A stretch of DNA of 64,000 nucleotides from Capsulimonadaceae bacterium (GCA_031292625.1 JARLGU010000032.1:1-64000), one strand, 5' to 3'. Counted from the first letter of the stretch, positions 16,051-25,437 are shown. Numbers and translations are program-made. The notes: generated by a model not told the origin, from the sequence alone.

Positions 16051-17340
16051 CTATAAGCGTGCCACATGGACGCCGATCCCGGAACCTGCGTCAAACCGGG
16101 CGCTTGTCGTTTGCCGGATGACAAGATGGCAGTTTAAACGAACGTTCGCGTTGGTGACGTTCCCGCCGAGCGCTTGAATCGCTAGTCTGGCCGCCTCGCG
16201 GCCCATCGCGCCGATCGGCCGGCGCACACTTGTCAATCCGAGCATACGGGAATCGATTGCATCGTCAAATCCGCCGATCGCGAAATCCTTTCCCGGCCGA
16301 AACCCGCGCTCGTCGGCGGCGGCAATGACTCCGTACGCCGTATAGTCGTTCGCGGCGATAATCGCCGAGTATTGGCCGTCCGCGTATCCGATCAGGTTGT
16401 CATCAAAAGCGGCGAGCGCCGCGTCATGCCCCGCTTGCTGTGTTCTCCGAGTATGCGCTTCGCGCAACTCTCCGTCATTCCTGGCGGGATACTCGAGCTG
16501 GCTTGGATACAGCCGGATTTCGGCACGTGGACCGGCCGCGTGCTGCACGGCCGCCCGAGCCGCATCCACGCGCTGATCGACCCAGGGAGCGCCATAGGAT
16601 GCGATAAATAGGATTCGTCTGTGACCTCTGGCTAGCAAATGCTCCGCCATCTGATAACCCGATCCCCGTATGTCGCACGTAACCTGGCTGATCGGTCTGT
16701 CAAGAGGGTGACTCGATACGTAAATCAAAGGGCGTGGCGTCGTGAGCGACGCGGCGATCGCTTGGTTCCGAATGTCTTCGGCGTCCGATAAGTTGACGAG
16801 GACGATTGCGTCGGCGCCCGCCGCCAGCAAATCGTCGATGCCCGCCGCGACATACGATATTTTGCTTCGATGGCGCCAAGCGTTCTCGAAAAGCGTACTC
16901 CCGCCCGTCTCCGCGACCGCGCGTTCGAGCGCCTGAACGAGCGCCGGAGAACCGAAGTCGAAGGCCTCCGATACCGTCGCTTTGCTGTCGTCGAGCGGCG
17001 CAATGATTCCGACCTTGGCGTCACCGGTTGCCAGATTGACTTGCGGCGACGCCGTGTACTGCGCTTTGCTGTCCACTTTTCTGGATGGTACTCTCGTGCC
17101 GCGCGAGCTATCCGCGTCGAGTGTTCCATCCTCAATAAGAAGGCTAATCGCATGCTGAAGGGTTCGCAGGTGGACCGAGTATTCGCTCGCCAAACTTCGC
17201 CGGCTTGGAATGTATGCGCCTGCTTCCCAGAAACCGCTCTCAATACGTGCTCTGATGTCTTGCGCGATCCGCTCGTAAACGGGAATTGCCGCGACTCGAG
17301 ATCGATTACCGGCGGACGCTTGTTTGGTCGTTGTTGTCAT
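16051..17340 (-). CDS. GntR-LacI chimeric transcriptional repressor 1
   Basis: The 429-residue protein combines an N-terminal GntR winged helix (residues 20-85; VYERIAQDIRARIESGFW, IPSRRSLASEYSVHLRTLQ) with a LacI/GalR-type sugar-sensing domain (about 105-420; DAIVLVNLS, GFDDAIDSRMLGLTSVRRPI). This architecture resembles AraR-type repressors, which leave DNA when a sugar binds. Its promoter (17400-17428) overlaps palindromic and direct-repeat sequence, so autoregulation is likely. The downstream heparinase-like gene follows after 79 bp and may be co-transcribed. The likely inducer is a sugar released by the neighbouring lyases and hydrolases, but it cannot be named. Confidence 0.92.
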   Translation of the reverse strand: MTTTTKQASAGNRSRVAAIPVYERIAQDIRARIESGFWEAGAYIPSRRSLASEYSVHLRTLQHAISLLIEDGTLDADSSRGTRVPSRKVDSKAQYTASPQVNLATGDAKVGIIAPLDDSKATVSEAFDFGSPALVQALERAVAETGGSTLFENAWRHRSKISYVAAGIDDLLAAGADAIVLVNLSDAEDIRNQAIAASLTTPRPLIYVSSHPLDRPISQVTCDIRGSGYQMAEHLLARGHRRILFIASYGAPWVDQRVDAARAAVQHAAGPRAEIRLYPSQLEYPARNDGELREAHTRRTQQAGHDAALAAFDDNLIGYADGQYSAIIAANDYTAYGVIAAADERGFRPGKDFAIGGFDDAIDSRMLGLTSVRRPIGAMGREAARLAIQALGGNVTNANVRLNCHLVIRQTTSARFDAGSGIGVHVARL

Positions 17341-17376
17341 GGCTCGTTATGGCTCAGGTACGGAAGCGCACAGATC

Positions 17377-17428
17377 GTACAGTGCGCACTAGATAGTACA
17401 GTGTAGCATCGCGATGGGATCTTGTCAA
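17377..17428 (-). promoter_or_regulatory. Promoter and candidate operator of GntR-LacI repressor 1
   Basis: On the minus strand TTGACA (17428-17423) and TACACT (17405-17400) are separated by 17 bp. Overlapping the -10 box and the expected start point, CACTGTAC occurs twice as a direct repeat (17403-17396 and 17384-17377). The perfect palindrome AGTGCGCACT lies at 17381-17390. The arrangement fits binding by the repressor itself. Confidence 0.7.
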
Positions 17429-17747
17429 GCGTTTAGTGAGATGGCGTATTTTTGATTGCGAATTGGATATTATGGCGCGAGCGCGTAGCAGAAGATCGCG
17501 AATTCACCGGAGCGGCCGCCCTTCTAGCGCACCTTGCCAGAAGAGCATCGGCGACCTAACGAGCCCCTCTTTCTCGCCGATGCCATCGTAAATGGCGCGC
17601 CGCCGTGGCCGGGCCGCGCTCGACGTAAAAACGCCGAGCGCGTAGACCGCCGGACAGAAGACGCCGTCGCACCACTAGCGATGGAACCACTCGTTGCCAG
17701 TCGACCACTTTCCGCCGTCCATCGCTTCGTATGGCAAGCAGCGCTGA
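17429..17747 (-). other. Gap with possible decayed coding sequence
   Basis: Just after the stop of the oxidoreductase gene the minus strand reads CLPYEAMDGGKWSTGNEWFHR, a stop, and then AVYALGVFTS and GLVRSPMLFWQGALEGR before another stop. Protein-like composition on both sides of an in-frame stop suggests a degenerated gene. I cannot assign it to a family, and no Shine-Dalgarno sequence or start is visible. Confidence 0.3.
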
Positions 17748-18902
17748 TCAAGCGCCTACGGTTGAGAAATCGGGCACCGTGACAGTTTCGCCTGAGCGCA
17801 TCGCGGATTCATGCGCACAAATGCCTGCGGCGGTCCAGTTGGCTGCTGTGATCGCGTCAATCGAGGCTTTGCGCCCTTCGATGATGCTGCTTATAAATTC
17901 GTGTACGAGATGCGGATGCGAGCCGCCGTGTCCTCCGCCTTGGACGAATGAGCGGTGCGGATTCGTTTCGTCGTAGATCGTTGGCGTCGTGAAACGGGCG
18001 ATCTCGGGTGGCAACAGATCCGCGCGATCGGGCACTTCGAGACGCCGGGTGGTCTGACGAGTTCCGCGGCCTTCGCCGAGTTCCGTCTGCTCAAACAAAA
18101 CCGGCGCATCGGACTCGATCTGCTGCCATTCGAATGTCTTGAGCGATCCGTAGACGTTGAAGCTCTCCGTGTAGGCCCGCGCGGTTTCAAACAGCGACCG
18201 CGTCACTTCGGCGGCGATGTGGGAGGTAGCGAGCCGAAAGATTGCGGTCTCGATAGGATAGGGATTGCCGTATTGACGCTGCAACTCCTCCCGCATGCGT
18301 CCCGAGCCGAAGCAGTGGACCTCAGTCGCGCGGGAGCCCGCGACGGCGAGTAGCGGCGATATGGCGTGCGTGGCGTAGTGCATCGGCGGCAGTCCCATCC
18401 AATATGGCGGCCAGTTCTCCATGTCCTGGTAATGTGCGCCGCGAAGAAATTGTATCGCTCCGAAGTCGGCGCGGCCGGCAAGCTCCTTCGCAAGCAGGAA
18501 CTCGCGCGTATAGACCGCCGTTTCCATCATCATGTAGCTTTTACCGCTCGCCACCTGTGCTGCAATAATAGCGAAAAGGTCGTCCAATGTACAGGCCATT
18601 GGAACCGTACACGCACAGTGCTTGCCGGATTCCAGCACCGCGATCGATTGCTTTGCGTGGAGCGGGATCGGCGTGACGAGATGGACCGCATCGATCGAGT
18701 CATCCTTAAGAATATCACTAAGGTCAGCGCACGTTTCTTCTACGCCGTAGTGGTCGTGGATTTCCCTCCGGGCTGTTTCGGACGGATCGCAAACGACCAC
18801 GCTTGAGACGCTGGGATGATGCAGATAGATCGGGACAAACGCCTTGCCGAATCCCATTCCAACGACTGCAACGCGCAGGCCAGGGCGTGATTTGTTGGAC
18901 AT
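17748..18902 (-). CDS. Gfo/Idh/MocA oxidoreductase with altered EKP motif
   Basis: The 384-residue protein has the Rossmann motif VAVVGMGFGKAF (residues 11-22) and a GFO_IDH_MocA C-terminal domain with GGGHGGSHPHLVHEF near residue 340. Where most relatives carry EKP it has CTVPMACTL (98-106), so the canonical lysine is missing. This subgroup may use another residue or a different reaction. The ATG has a strong AAGGAGGAG Shine-Dalgarno sequence. The gene is divergent from the AraC regulator at 18993 with 90 bp between them, which makes it that regulator's most likely target. Confidence 0.87.
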   Translation of the reverse strand: MSNKSRPGLRVAVVGMGFGKAFVPIYLHHPSVSSVVVCDPSETARREIHDHYGVEETCADLSDILKDDSIDAVHLVTPIPLHAKQSIAVLESGKHCACTVPMACTLDDLFAIIAAQVASGKSYMMMETAVYTREFLLAKELAGRADFGAIQFLRGAHYQDMENWPPYWMGLPPMHYATHAISPLLAVAGSRATEVHCFGSGRMREELQRQYGNPYPIETAIFRLATSHIAAEVTRSLFETARAYTESFNVYGSLKTFEWQQIESDAPVLFEQTELGEGRGTRQTTRRLEVPDRADLLPPEIARFTTPTIYDETNPHRSFVQGGGHGGSHPHLVHEFISSIIEGRKASIDAITAANWTAAGICAHESAMRSGETVTVPDFSTVGA

Positions 18903-18992
18903 TTCTTCTCCTCCTTGTCACGAGCGCCATTCGCTCATGCTCGAAGTATAATAACATCGCTTGGAAACAATTGAAATGGACTTCTGTGTCAA

Positions 18993-19835
18993 ATGATGGA
19001 TAATTCTGATACTACTCACGATGCTTGCTGGATGCGAGGAGACCCTAAGGTCATCGGGGTCGGCAGGGTACGGTCGCTTCTCATCCATCCGGAGCGGACT
19101 TTGTCATATTGGGTCTTTGCGGTGGTGACGGCCGGAACCATGCCGGTGCAGATCGGCGGCATGCAGGGCATCGCCCGCCCCGGGGAGTACTTTCTCTTGC
19201 CTCCGGGCGTGCGCCATTTCGGCACCCAGGAGTCGCCGTTCGACACGTACTGGTTTCATTTCGATATAAAGGGCGGCGCGCCGGGCACGGAACCAGCCGG
19301 TCAGGCCGACATCCGTCTGCGGCTAATCGGCCAAATGCCTTCCGAGATCGATTACTGCCGGTGGGGAGGATGGATCAAGCAATGTCTGGACACCGGTACG
19401 CTATCGCTTTACGATGTCCGTATTCAACTCATGGCAATCTTCGGCCAGATCATGGCGGAAGACCGCAAAAGGCTTGTCGCCTCATCGGGCGACGGTCAAA
19501 TAGCGCAACGTACTCTGGAGTTCCTGCTGCAGAACTTTCGAGGCAGCGCGCGCAGCGACGACTTAAGTGCAGAGTTAGGCTACAGCTACGGCCATATTGA
19601 GCGCTCATTTCGCCGGCGGTTCGGCATGACAATCCGCCAGAAACTAATGGCGATTAGGATCGATGAGGCCACGTCCTTACTTCAGATGGGAATGCCGCTG
19701 AAGCAAATCGCGCAAGAGACTGGATTTAGCGACTACTACTATTTCATAAGGGTCTTCACTCGACTCGTTGGCACATCGCCGGGACGATTGGCGAGCCGGC
19801 CCGGGCGACAAGCATCACTCCGGCGTCGGACGTGA
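18993..19835 (+). CDS. AraC-family transcriptional regulator
   Basis: The 280-residue protein has an N-terminal cupin-like sensor domain (residues 30-130; GEYFLLPPGVRHFGT with metal- or sugar-binding histidine) and a C-terminal pair of helix-turn-helix motifs (about 170-268). The second HTH region reads MPLKQIAQETGFSDYYYFIR, followed by FTRLVGTSPGR, the AraC signature. Such proteins usually activate sugar-catabolic genes when ligand is bound. It is divergently oriented to the oxidoreductase at 18902. No strong ribosome-binding site precedes the tandem ATGs; the first was taken. Confidence 0.9.
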   Translation: MMDNSDTTHDACWMRGDPKVIGVGRVRSLLIHPERTLSYWVFAVVTAGTMPVQIGGMQGIARPGEYFLLPPGVRHFGTQESPFDTYWFHFDIKGGAPGTEPAGQADIRLRLIGQMPSEIDYCRWGGWIKQCLDTGTLSLYDVRIQLMAIFGQIMAEDRKRLVASSGDGQIAQRTLEFLLQNFRGSARSDDLSAELGYSYGHIERSFRRRFGMTIRQKLMAIRIDEATSLLQMGMPLKQIAQETGFSDYYYFIRVFTRLVGTSPGRLASRPGRQASLRRRT

Positions 19836-20400
19836 TGTCACCGCCGTCGAAACGGGCGGTCACTTCTTTGCCGCCAGCGGCAGGAAAATCGAAGCTAAGG
19901 AGAGTATTTGTGACCAACGGGTGCCTCTGCTTATGTTTTGCTTGGTAACAACCCGTTTCTGCAAAGTGCGCCCGTTTTACTCTTCACATGCGTAATCCAG
20001 GCTAGACTGCTGCCAGCGATGCTGGCGATGTGTGTCCGTGCCTCGCTGACACACTCCGTAAGCGTCCCGTGATGGAAGATCGTCGCAGTGTTAAAGATGG
20101 CAGGCATAGACACGATAACCCTTTACGACCTGGCGACTTCGCGCGCGGAAGTGGTCGAACGACTGTTGCTCAAGACGAAGGAGGATGCGAGGGAGGCGGT
20201 ATGCCTGTTACATATTAATCGATAATCAATCCAATTTATTGCGAGTTATCGATCAATATCATTTGTGAGCCTCCGCTGCGCAAACTGGCGCTGTGTCCAA
20301 GTCATGACGGATGTTCAAACGAGTCCTTCGGCGCCGAACACGTTTTCGGCTTGCTTCAGAACGCAGATTCCGGAGTGAACGCCAGCGGGCTGGTATACGC
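19836..20400. other. Intergenic region with one tiny unassigned frame
   Basis: No gene is supported in these 565 bases. A 42-codon frame at 20097-20225 on the plus strand (MAGIDTITLYDLATSRAEVV, then ERLLLKTKEDAREAV) has protein-like composition but no ribosome-binding site; it may be a gene fragment. Confidence 0.45.
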
Positions 20401-20429
20401 TTGACAATAATATCAAGTGATGATATAAT
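20401..20429 (+). promoter_or_regulatory. Consensus sigma-70 promoter with internal operator palindrome
   Basis: TTGACA (20401-20406) and TATAAT (20424-20429), both perfect, are 17 bp apart. The spacer contains the inverted repeat ATATCA-AGTGA-TGATAT (20410-20426), which reaches into the -10 box. A protein bound there would block RNA polymerase. The repressor gene begins 31 bp downstream, so autoregulation is the simplest reading. Confidence 0.85.
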
Positions 20430-20460
20430 GACAGTAATATAAACATTTAACAGCTGATCC

Positions 20461-21711
20461 ATGTCACTCACCACAGAACCAACGAAGCGAAAACCGGTTA
20501 AGCGCGCGAAGCAACCTGCCTATCAGAGGATTGAGCACGATTTGCGCCGGCGGATTGCGAATGATGAATGGCTGCCTGGTGTGCTCTTGCCTGGTCGCCG
20601 CGCTTTGGCGGACCACTACGGTGTGACGATTCCAACGCTGGAGCTTGCGATCGGCGCATTGATAGAAGATGGCGTTGTCCGGGCGGAACAAGGTCGCGGC
20701 ACATTTGTCGCTACCGGACGAACCAGCGATCAACCAGCCCTTGCGCCGCAGTCAGATGCGTTCCCAAAGCCAATTGATCGAACGTCATCCGCTACGTCAA
20801 CAGTAGGCATTGTGGCGTTTGACTGGACCAGTAGTCCTGCCCCGTCGTCTCGCGCGAACACCAATAATGATTTCAGTGCCGCATGGGCAGCGACCATTAT
20901 GGCGGGCTTCGAAGAAGGACTGTCGGGCTTCGGGATGCATAGCCAACTCTTCAATACGTACTCTCCTGTTGGCGACAGTTACCGGCGAATTCCTCTCGAT
21001 CAAGCGATCGATCATCTTTTGCAAGTGCAAGTCAGCGGGCTGGTTTTTGTGCTTTATGACGTCTCAACGGTTATGAGTGCGCTTCGCGCTTCGAACGCCA
21101 CCGATATTCCAAGCGTGATTATTGGTGATCGCGATCCTCGCTTTACGGTCCCGACCGTCTATTTTGACCAGCGAAACAGCGGAAATCGGGCCGCTACCCA
21201 CTTGCTCGAGTGCGGCTGCAGCCGTTTGCTGTTTTTTGGACCGACGGAGACGACTTATTCGAGGGAGAGGCTTCTTGGGGTTCGCGATGCGATCGAAACC
21301 AATGGTCTTTCGGCAAACTCGCTCGATGCAGCTCTCTTCTCCGACGATGCGCATCCCCACACCTCGGCGACTGCCCGGCCAACTCTTGTGGCTGTTTCCG
21401 ACGCGTTCGGGCACGGCGGCGAGATCGTTGGCGTCATAGGCGCGAATGACGACTGCGCGATCTATTTCATGGAGTACGCGTCGGAGCTTGGAATGAAACC
21501 CGGAGTAGATTACAAGCTTATCGGTTTCGATGATCTTCCCGCTTCTCGTCAGTTTGGCCTAACAACCCTGCGGCCGCCGCTCGTAACTATGGGCAATAGG
21601 GCTTGCGCTTTGTTGCGCCAAGCAATGGCGGGTGACCACTCGGACCAGAGTATCTGCGTGCGCGCCCATCTTGTTAAGAGGTCTTCGACGGGCAGCGGCA
21701 AGCACTGGTAA
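20461..21711 (+). CDS. GntR-LacI chimeric transcriptional repressor 2
   Basis: The 416-residue protein has an N-terminal GntR winged helix (residues 18-84; AYQRIEHDLRRRIANDEW, GRRALADHYGVTIPTLELA) and a LacI/GalR-type ligand-binding domain (113-405), with VGIVAFDWTS, TVYFDQRNSGNRAATHLLE and LIGFDDLPASRQFGLTTLRP. It resembles the repressors at 16051 and 56392 in architecture but differs in sequence, so each probably senses its own sugar. It opens the plus-strand island, whose first enzyme gene starts 63 bp after its stop. The perfect promoter with an internal palindrome upstream suggests tight self-control. Confidence 0.92.
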   Translation: MSLTTEPTKRKPVKRAKQPAYQRIEHDLRRRIANDEWLPGVLLPGRRALADHYGVTIPTLELAIGALIEDGVVRAEQGRGTFVATGRTSDQPALAPQSDAFPKPIDRTSSATSTVGIVAFDWTSSPAPSSRANTNNDFSAAWAATIMAGFEEGLSGFGMHSQLFNTYSPVGDSYRRIPLDQAIDHLLQVQVSGLVFVLYDVSTVMSALRASNATDIPSVIIGDRDPRFTVPTVYFDQRNSGNRAATHLLECGCSRLLFFGPTETTYSRERLLGVRDAIETNGLSANSLDAALFSDDAHPHTSATARPTLVAVSDAFGHGGEIVGVIGANDDCAIYFMEYASELGMKPGVDYKLIGFDDLPASRQFGLTTLRPPLVTMGNRACALLRQAMAGDHSDQSICVRAHLVKRSSTGSGKHW

Positions 21712-21774
21712 TTTCCAGAAGATAAGTTCATGCGAACTAAACGTCATTTGTCGCTTTTGCTACAGAGGCTATAT

Positions 21775-23268
21775 ATGGGGCGAATTACAGCAACGGCGTG
21801 TTTGCTTGCGACGTGCGCGGCGGGCGGGGCGCTGGCGGATACTGAGCCGGTCAAAGCGTGGTCATTCTCGCCTGTGCCGGTCGGCGCGTTAAGGGGCGTT
21901 GTAATTCCAGCTTCCAAGGCGTCCGCTTTCGAAGCCCTCATCGAAACTCCAGGTGATGTCGGCTTGCCCGCTGCATGGGAGGGCCGAAAACTTGCGTGGG
22001 GGCGTCTGGCTTCGCAGGATGACGGCGGGTTTCGCGTCGTACAACGCCTTAAGGGTGATGATCCGGCCGCAATAATGGTTATCGCCGGGCACTTTTATAA
22101 TCCCGTCATTTATAGGAATCAGGACTACAGGTTTCGATTCACGTGCAATCGCACGGCGGCCCTCTACATCGATGGGCGCCGGCTCATCACCACGGGCGAT
22201 GCGCGGTTTTGTGTGGCACGGGTGCATAGTTACGAGCACCGCGTTGGACCGGTGCGCTTCGTAATTGTAACTTCCGCGCAAGGCGAGCCCGACTTCCACT
22301 TTGAAATGGCCCAGCCGGGCGATGTTCACTTCTTTGCCGAACTGCCAAAGCAGATCGACAAAGAAGCCCATGTTGACGACTATTTGTCGCGACCTATTTC
22401 GAATGGCTTGGTTGATGCTGTTGTCGCAGTGCCCGATACGGTCAAGGGCTATTATCGCGGCAATCGCTTCGAGCAAGCTGGCATTATCCTCTCTTTGGAT
22501 TACAGGGGCCACACCTACTTTCCTGTCGCTGCTATGGCGCATAATCCTATCGACCCGCATCAGCCGGTGGGGCCGTGCGAAGAGTGTTTCGATCCCATCG
22601 CCTGGGACGATGCCAAACCCGGCGAGCCGTTCATCAAGTTCGGTGTGGGCTTGTACGAGAAGCAATGTGTTGAGAAATCGGCCTGGTATGACCCAGCTTG
22701 GTTGGTACGTTTGTTCGACTGGACGACGCGTTCCGGCAAGAACTGGGTGGAATTTACACAGACCGTACGTGGACCGAGAGGCTGGGCGTATCACTACGTA
22801 AAGCGTATCGTACTCGTGCCTGGGCAGCCGGAGATGCGCATTGAGCACGAGCTTATCAACACAGGGCGAAACCAAATCGATATCGAGCAATACAACCATA
22901 ACTGGATCAGCATCGACGGCGTTGAGGCATCATACGGCTACGTGGCTGAGTTCCCATTTGTTCCTGCCGCCGAAGGCAAGACGCGATCGGGTTTCGAGTT
23001 CAATGGTTCCTCGATAAGTTTTGCAAGTCAGGAGCCGTCATATGTTAGCATTGCCGGTTTCAAGCCGCATGCGACCGACAATCAGGTTAGCATTTCAACG
23101 AAGGCGTCGTCCGCATCACTGCTCATCACTGGTGACTTTGCGCTTTCGAAGGCCGCGATGTATGCATGTGAGCAGGCCTTTTGCTTTGAGCCGTTCGTAA
23201 CCATCCGTGTATTGCCTGGCGAGAAGGCCGCCTGGTCGCGGGTGTATAAGTTCCGATCAGGGACTTAA
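21775..23268 (+). CDS. Secreted galactose-mutarotase-like protein
   Basis: The ATG at 21775 is preferred because AGAGG lies six bases upstream and the product then begins with a clean signal peptide (MGRITATACLLATCAAGGALA); the frame also has an ATG at 21730. The mature protein of about 476 residues is beta-rich. It contains GQPEMRIEHELINTGRNQID, then QYNHNWISIDG, features of the aldose-epimerase/mutarotase sandwich, where His and Glu act on the sugar ring. It might interconvert anomers or bind poly- or oligosaccharide outside the membrane. The catalytic residues cannot be confirmed, and assignment rests on fold-like patterns. Confidence 0.6.
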   Translation: MGRITATACLLATCAAGGALADTEPVKAWSFSPVPVGALRGVVIPASKASAFEALIETPGDVGLPAAWEGRKLAWGRLASQDDGGFRVVQRLKGDDPAAIMVIAGHFYNPVIYRNQDYRFRFTCNRTAALYIDGRRLITTGDARFCVARVHSYEHRVGPVRFVIVTSAQGEPDFHFEMAQPGDVHFFAELPKQIDKEAHVDDYLSRPISNGLVDAVVAVPDTVKGYYRGNRFEQAGIILSLDYRGHTYFPVAAMAHNPIDPHQPVGPCEECFDPIAWDDAKPGEPFIKFGVGLYEKQCVEKSAWYDPAWLVRLFDWTTRSGKNWVEFTQTVRGPRGWAYHYVKRIVLVPGQPEMRIEHELINTGRNQIDIEQYNHNWISIDGVEASYGYVAEFPFVPAAEGKTRSGFEFNGSSISFASQEPSYVSIAGFKPHATDNQVSISTKASSASLLITGDFALSKAAMYACEQAFCFEPFVTIRVLPGEKAAWSRVYKFRSGT

Positions 23269-23396
23269 CGTCGAAGTGCCATGGTGATCCTCTACGAGTG
23301 AGTTAAGGGAGCGCGGACCTGTCGCGGACAGCAATGGCCGAGGTTGGCGCAGGCGAATTGAATAAAAGGACGTATGCTTGTGAGGAGCCACGCTCC

Positions 23397-24410
23397 ATGG
23401 ACAGACGCTATTCTCCGTCGCAATTCCATGAAATGACGTATTCCGCTACGATGCCAAGGCTGGCGTTCCGAGGTCAGGAAATCGGCGAATGGCGCGAACA
23501 GCTCGACATCGCGTTTCATCAGGTTCTCGGTTGGCAGGCGGACAAGCGGCGCGGGCCGCTCAACGTGGAGATCCTCGAAGAAGAGGCGACCAGCACTTAC
23601 GTCCGGCGCAAACTCGTGTTCGAAAGCGAGCCAGACTCGGATGTGCCGTGCCATCTTCTCGTGCCGAATGGCGTATCTGAATGCCGTCCCGCATTTGTCT
23701 GCTTGCAGGGCCACACGACGGGAATGCACATCTCCTTGGGGCAGGCGGTAGGCCCCAGGGACCAAGCCTGGATCGACGAGGAGCAGGATTTCGCGGTCCA
23801 GGCGGCGCGGCAGGGATACATTGCGCTTGCGATCGAGCAGCGTTCATTCGGCTTGCGCGAGGAAAGACTGCAACGAATGCGATCGGCGAACGGATGCGAA
23901 GATGCCGCGATGCATGCGCTCCTTCTGGGGCGCACGCTGGCCGCGGAACGAGCGTGGGACGTATCGCGGGCGATCGATCTGTTGGAAACCATCCCCGGGG
24001 TGGATAGAGGCCGAATCGGCTGCGTGGGAAACTCCGGCGGTGGATCGGCGACGTACTATTCGGCATGTGTCGACAAACGAATTTCCCTGGCTTTGCCGTC
24101 ATGCTCAGTTTGTACGTATGCGGACAGCATTTTTCGAATTCATCATTGCTCCTGCAACTATCTACCCGGCATTCTCAAGGTTGCGGAAATGGGCGACCTC
24201 GCCGGCTTGATTGCGCCTCGCAAACTTATCGTTGTCGCGGGCGATGAGGACGATATCTTCCCGATCGATGGCGTTCGAAAGGCGTACGCCGCTGCCGAGC
24301 GCATTTATGCCGCCGCGGGCGCCAGTGACCACATTCGACTGATCGTTGGCAACGGCGGACATCGTTTCTTCGCGGAGCCGGCATGGGCCGCCGTACGGGA
24401 GTTGCTGTAG
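23397..24410 (+). CDS. Alpha/beta-hydrolase, acetyl-xylan-esterase-like
   Basis: The 337-residue protein starts at the ATG at 23397, with GAGGAG nine bases upstream; an earlier in-frame start at 23334 has no such site. It has an alpha/beta-hydrolase core with the nucleophile Ser213 in GCVGNSGGGSATY, a probable acid Asp near residues 283-286 (GDEDDIFPI) and His322 in GNGGHRFF. The strand before HTTGMHISLG (106-115) supplies the oxyanion loop. Such enzymes remove acetyl or other acyl groups from sugars. No signal peptide is present, so it would act on imported, acylated oligosaccharides. It follows the mutarotase-like gene in the same orientation. Confidence 0.8.
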   Translation: MDRRYSPSQFHEMTYSATMPRLAFRGQEIGEWREQLDIAFHQVLGWQADKRRGPLNVEILEEEATSTYVRRKLVFESEPDSDVPCHLLVPNGVSECRPAFVCLQGHTTGMHISLGQAVGPRDQAWIDEEQDFAVQAARQGYIALAIEQRSFGLREERLQRMRSANGCEDAAMHALLLGRTLAAERAWDVSRAIDLLETIPGVDRGRIGCVGNSGGGSATYYSACVDKRISLALPSCSVCTYADSIFRIHHCSCNYLPGILKVAEMGDLAGLIAPRKLIVVAGDEDDIFPIDGVRKAYAAAERIYAAAGASDHIRLIVGNGGHRFFAEPAWAAVRELL

Positions 24411-24475
24411 CGGGACAGGATGCAAATCGCGCGGCATAGCGTCAAAAATATAACGATGACGGAGCGGTTTGGGAC

Positions 24476-24507
24476 TTGACGTGCAAGTGTTATTGTGATA
24501 AAATAAC
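24476..24507 (+). promoter_or_regulatory. Promoter with candidate operator upstream of pseudopilin 2
   Basis: TTGACG (24476-24481) and TAAAAT (24499-24504) are 17 bp apart. The inverted repeat GTTATT-GTGATAA-AATAAC (24489-24507) covers the -10 box, and CTGTTATAC follows closely. The pseudopilin start is 115 bp further on, leaving a leader of roughly 110 nt. Confidence 0.7.
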
Positions 24508-24621
24508 GACTGTTATACAAATGGTGTTCGGCGGGGCACTGCCTGGCCTGAAGACCTGCTTTTCAAGCATCACGCCGCCTTGCCACAATCGACATAGGTT
24601 GTTGTCGAAGGAGATACGAAT

Positions 24622-25323
24622 ATGAATCGACGCACGGCATTCACTTTAATCGAATTATTAGTTGTCATAGCGATTATTGCTATACTTGCAGCAATATTAT
24701 TTCCCGTGTTTGCTTCAGCCCGCGAGAAGGCGCGTGCGAGTGCTTGTTTGTCCAACGAAAAACAACTCGGCCTGGGCGTTCAGCAGTACGTTCAGGATTT
24801 CGATGAGAAGATGCCAAGCGGGTGGAATGCCAACCCGTGGACGCAGGTGCTTCCATATATCAAGTCGAGCGGTGTTGCCATTTGCCCTTCGGCGCCTGAG
24901 GGAACGATCAATAAGAGTTATGTCTGGCAAAACATCTATTGGAACTTCGATCCGGCGATGGGGCACGCTTCAGGGGGGCCATGGCAGCTCTCCCCGTGGG
25001 ACGCGCAGATGTCCGTATTTACCGCAGCCGACAAGTGTATTATCTTTGGCGACGGATGGGGTCAGCCGGCGAATGGCGCGACCTCGATGGACGACGCCAA
25101 CGGAACTAGTGGCGCGATGGAAACCGGGTTAACGAACACACCCCCCGTGATGCCGAATGGAACGTTGCGTTGCTTCGTTGCTCGACATAGCGGGGGCGAA
25201 AATTTCGTTCTCGCTGATGGACATGCAAAGTGGATGACGCTGAATTATGTTGCGAGTGTCAAGCAGGCGTCAAATCAGATCCAACCTGGTTACTACACGC
25301 TTTTCATGGCGCAGCAACAGTAA
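24622..25323 (+). CDS. DUF1559 prepilin-like protein (pseudopilin), locus 2
   Basis: The 233-residue protein has the prepilin start [19 protein letters not shown] with Ala at the cleavage position, the segment [19 protein letters not shown], and near the end [17 protein letters not shown], the H-X9-DG signature. It is the shortest of the three DUF1559 proteins in the window. GGAG lies eight bases before the ATG. It has its own promoter and palindrome (24476-24507) and precedes the giant secreted protein at 25438. The predicted product is anchored in the inner membrane until processed by prepilin peptidase. Codons for the hydrophobic segment are unusually AT-rich for this region. Confidence 0.93.
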   Translation: MNRRTAFTLIELLVVIAIIAILAAILFPVFASAREKARASACLSNEKQLGLGVQQYVQDFDEKMPSGWNANPWTQVLPYIKSSGVAICPSAPEGTINKSYVWQNIYWNFDPAMGHASGGPWQLSPWDAQMSVFTAADKCIIFGDGWGQPANGATSMDDANGTSGAMETGLTNTPPVMPNGTLRCFVARHSGGENFVLADGHAKWMTLNYVASVKQASNQIQPGYYTLFMAQQQ

Positions 25324-25437
25324 ACACGTGCGTTTGACGCCGCGCTGGTCCATCGTGCAGCTTGAGTTTCGCCAAATAACGACTTGCCGCGCGCGATATA
25401 TATCTTTACCCGCGTCATATCGGAAAGACAGTGAAAC

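Noticed and set aside
21889-22899. 336-codon minus-strand open frame
   Set aside because: It lies opposite the mutarotase-like gene, shows no domain or signal peptide, and the plus-strand protein is clearly the coding one.
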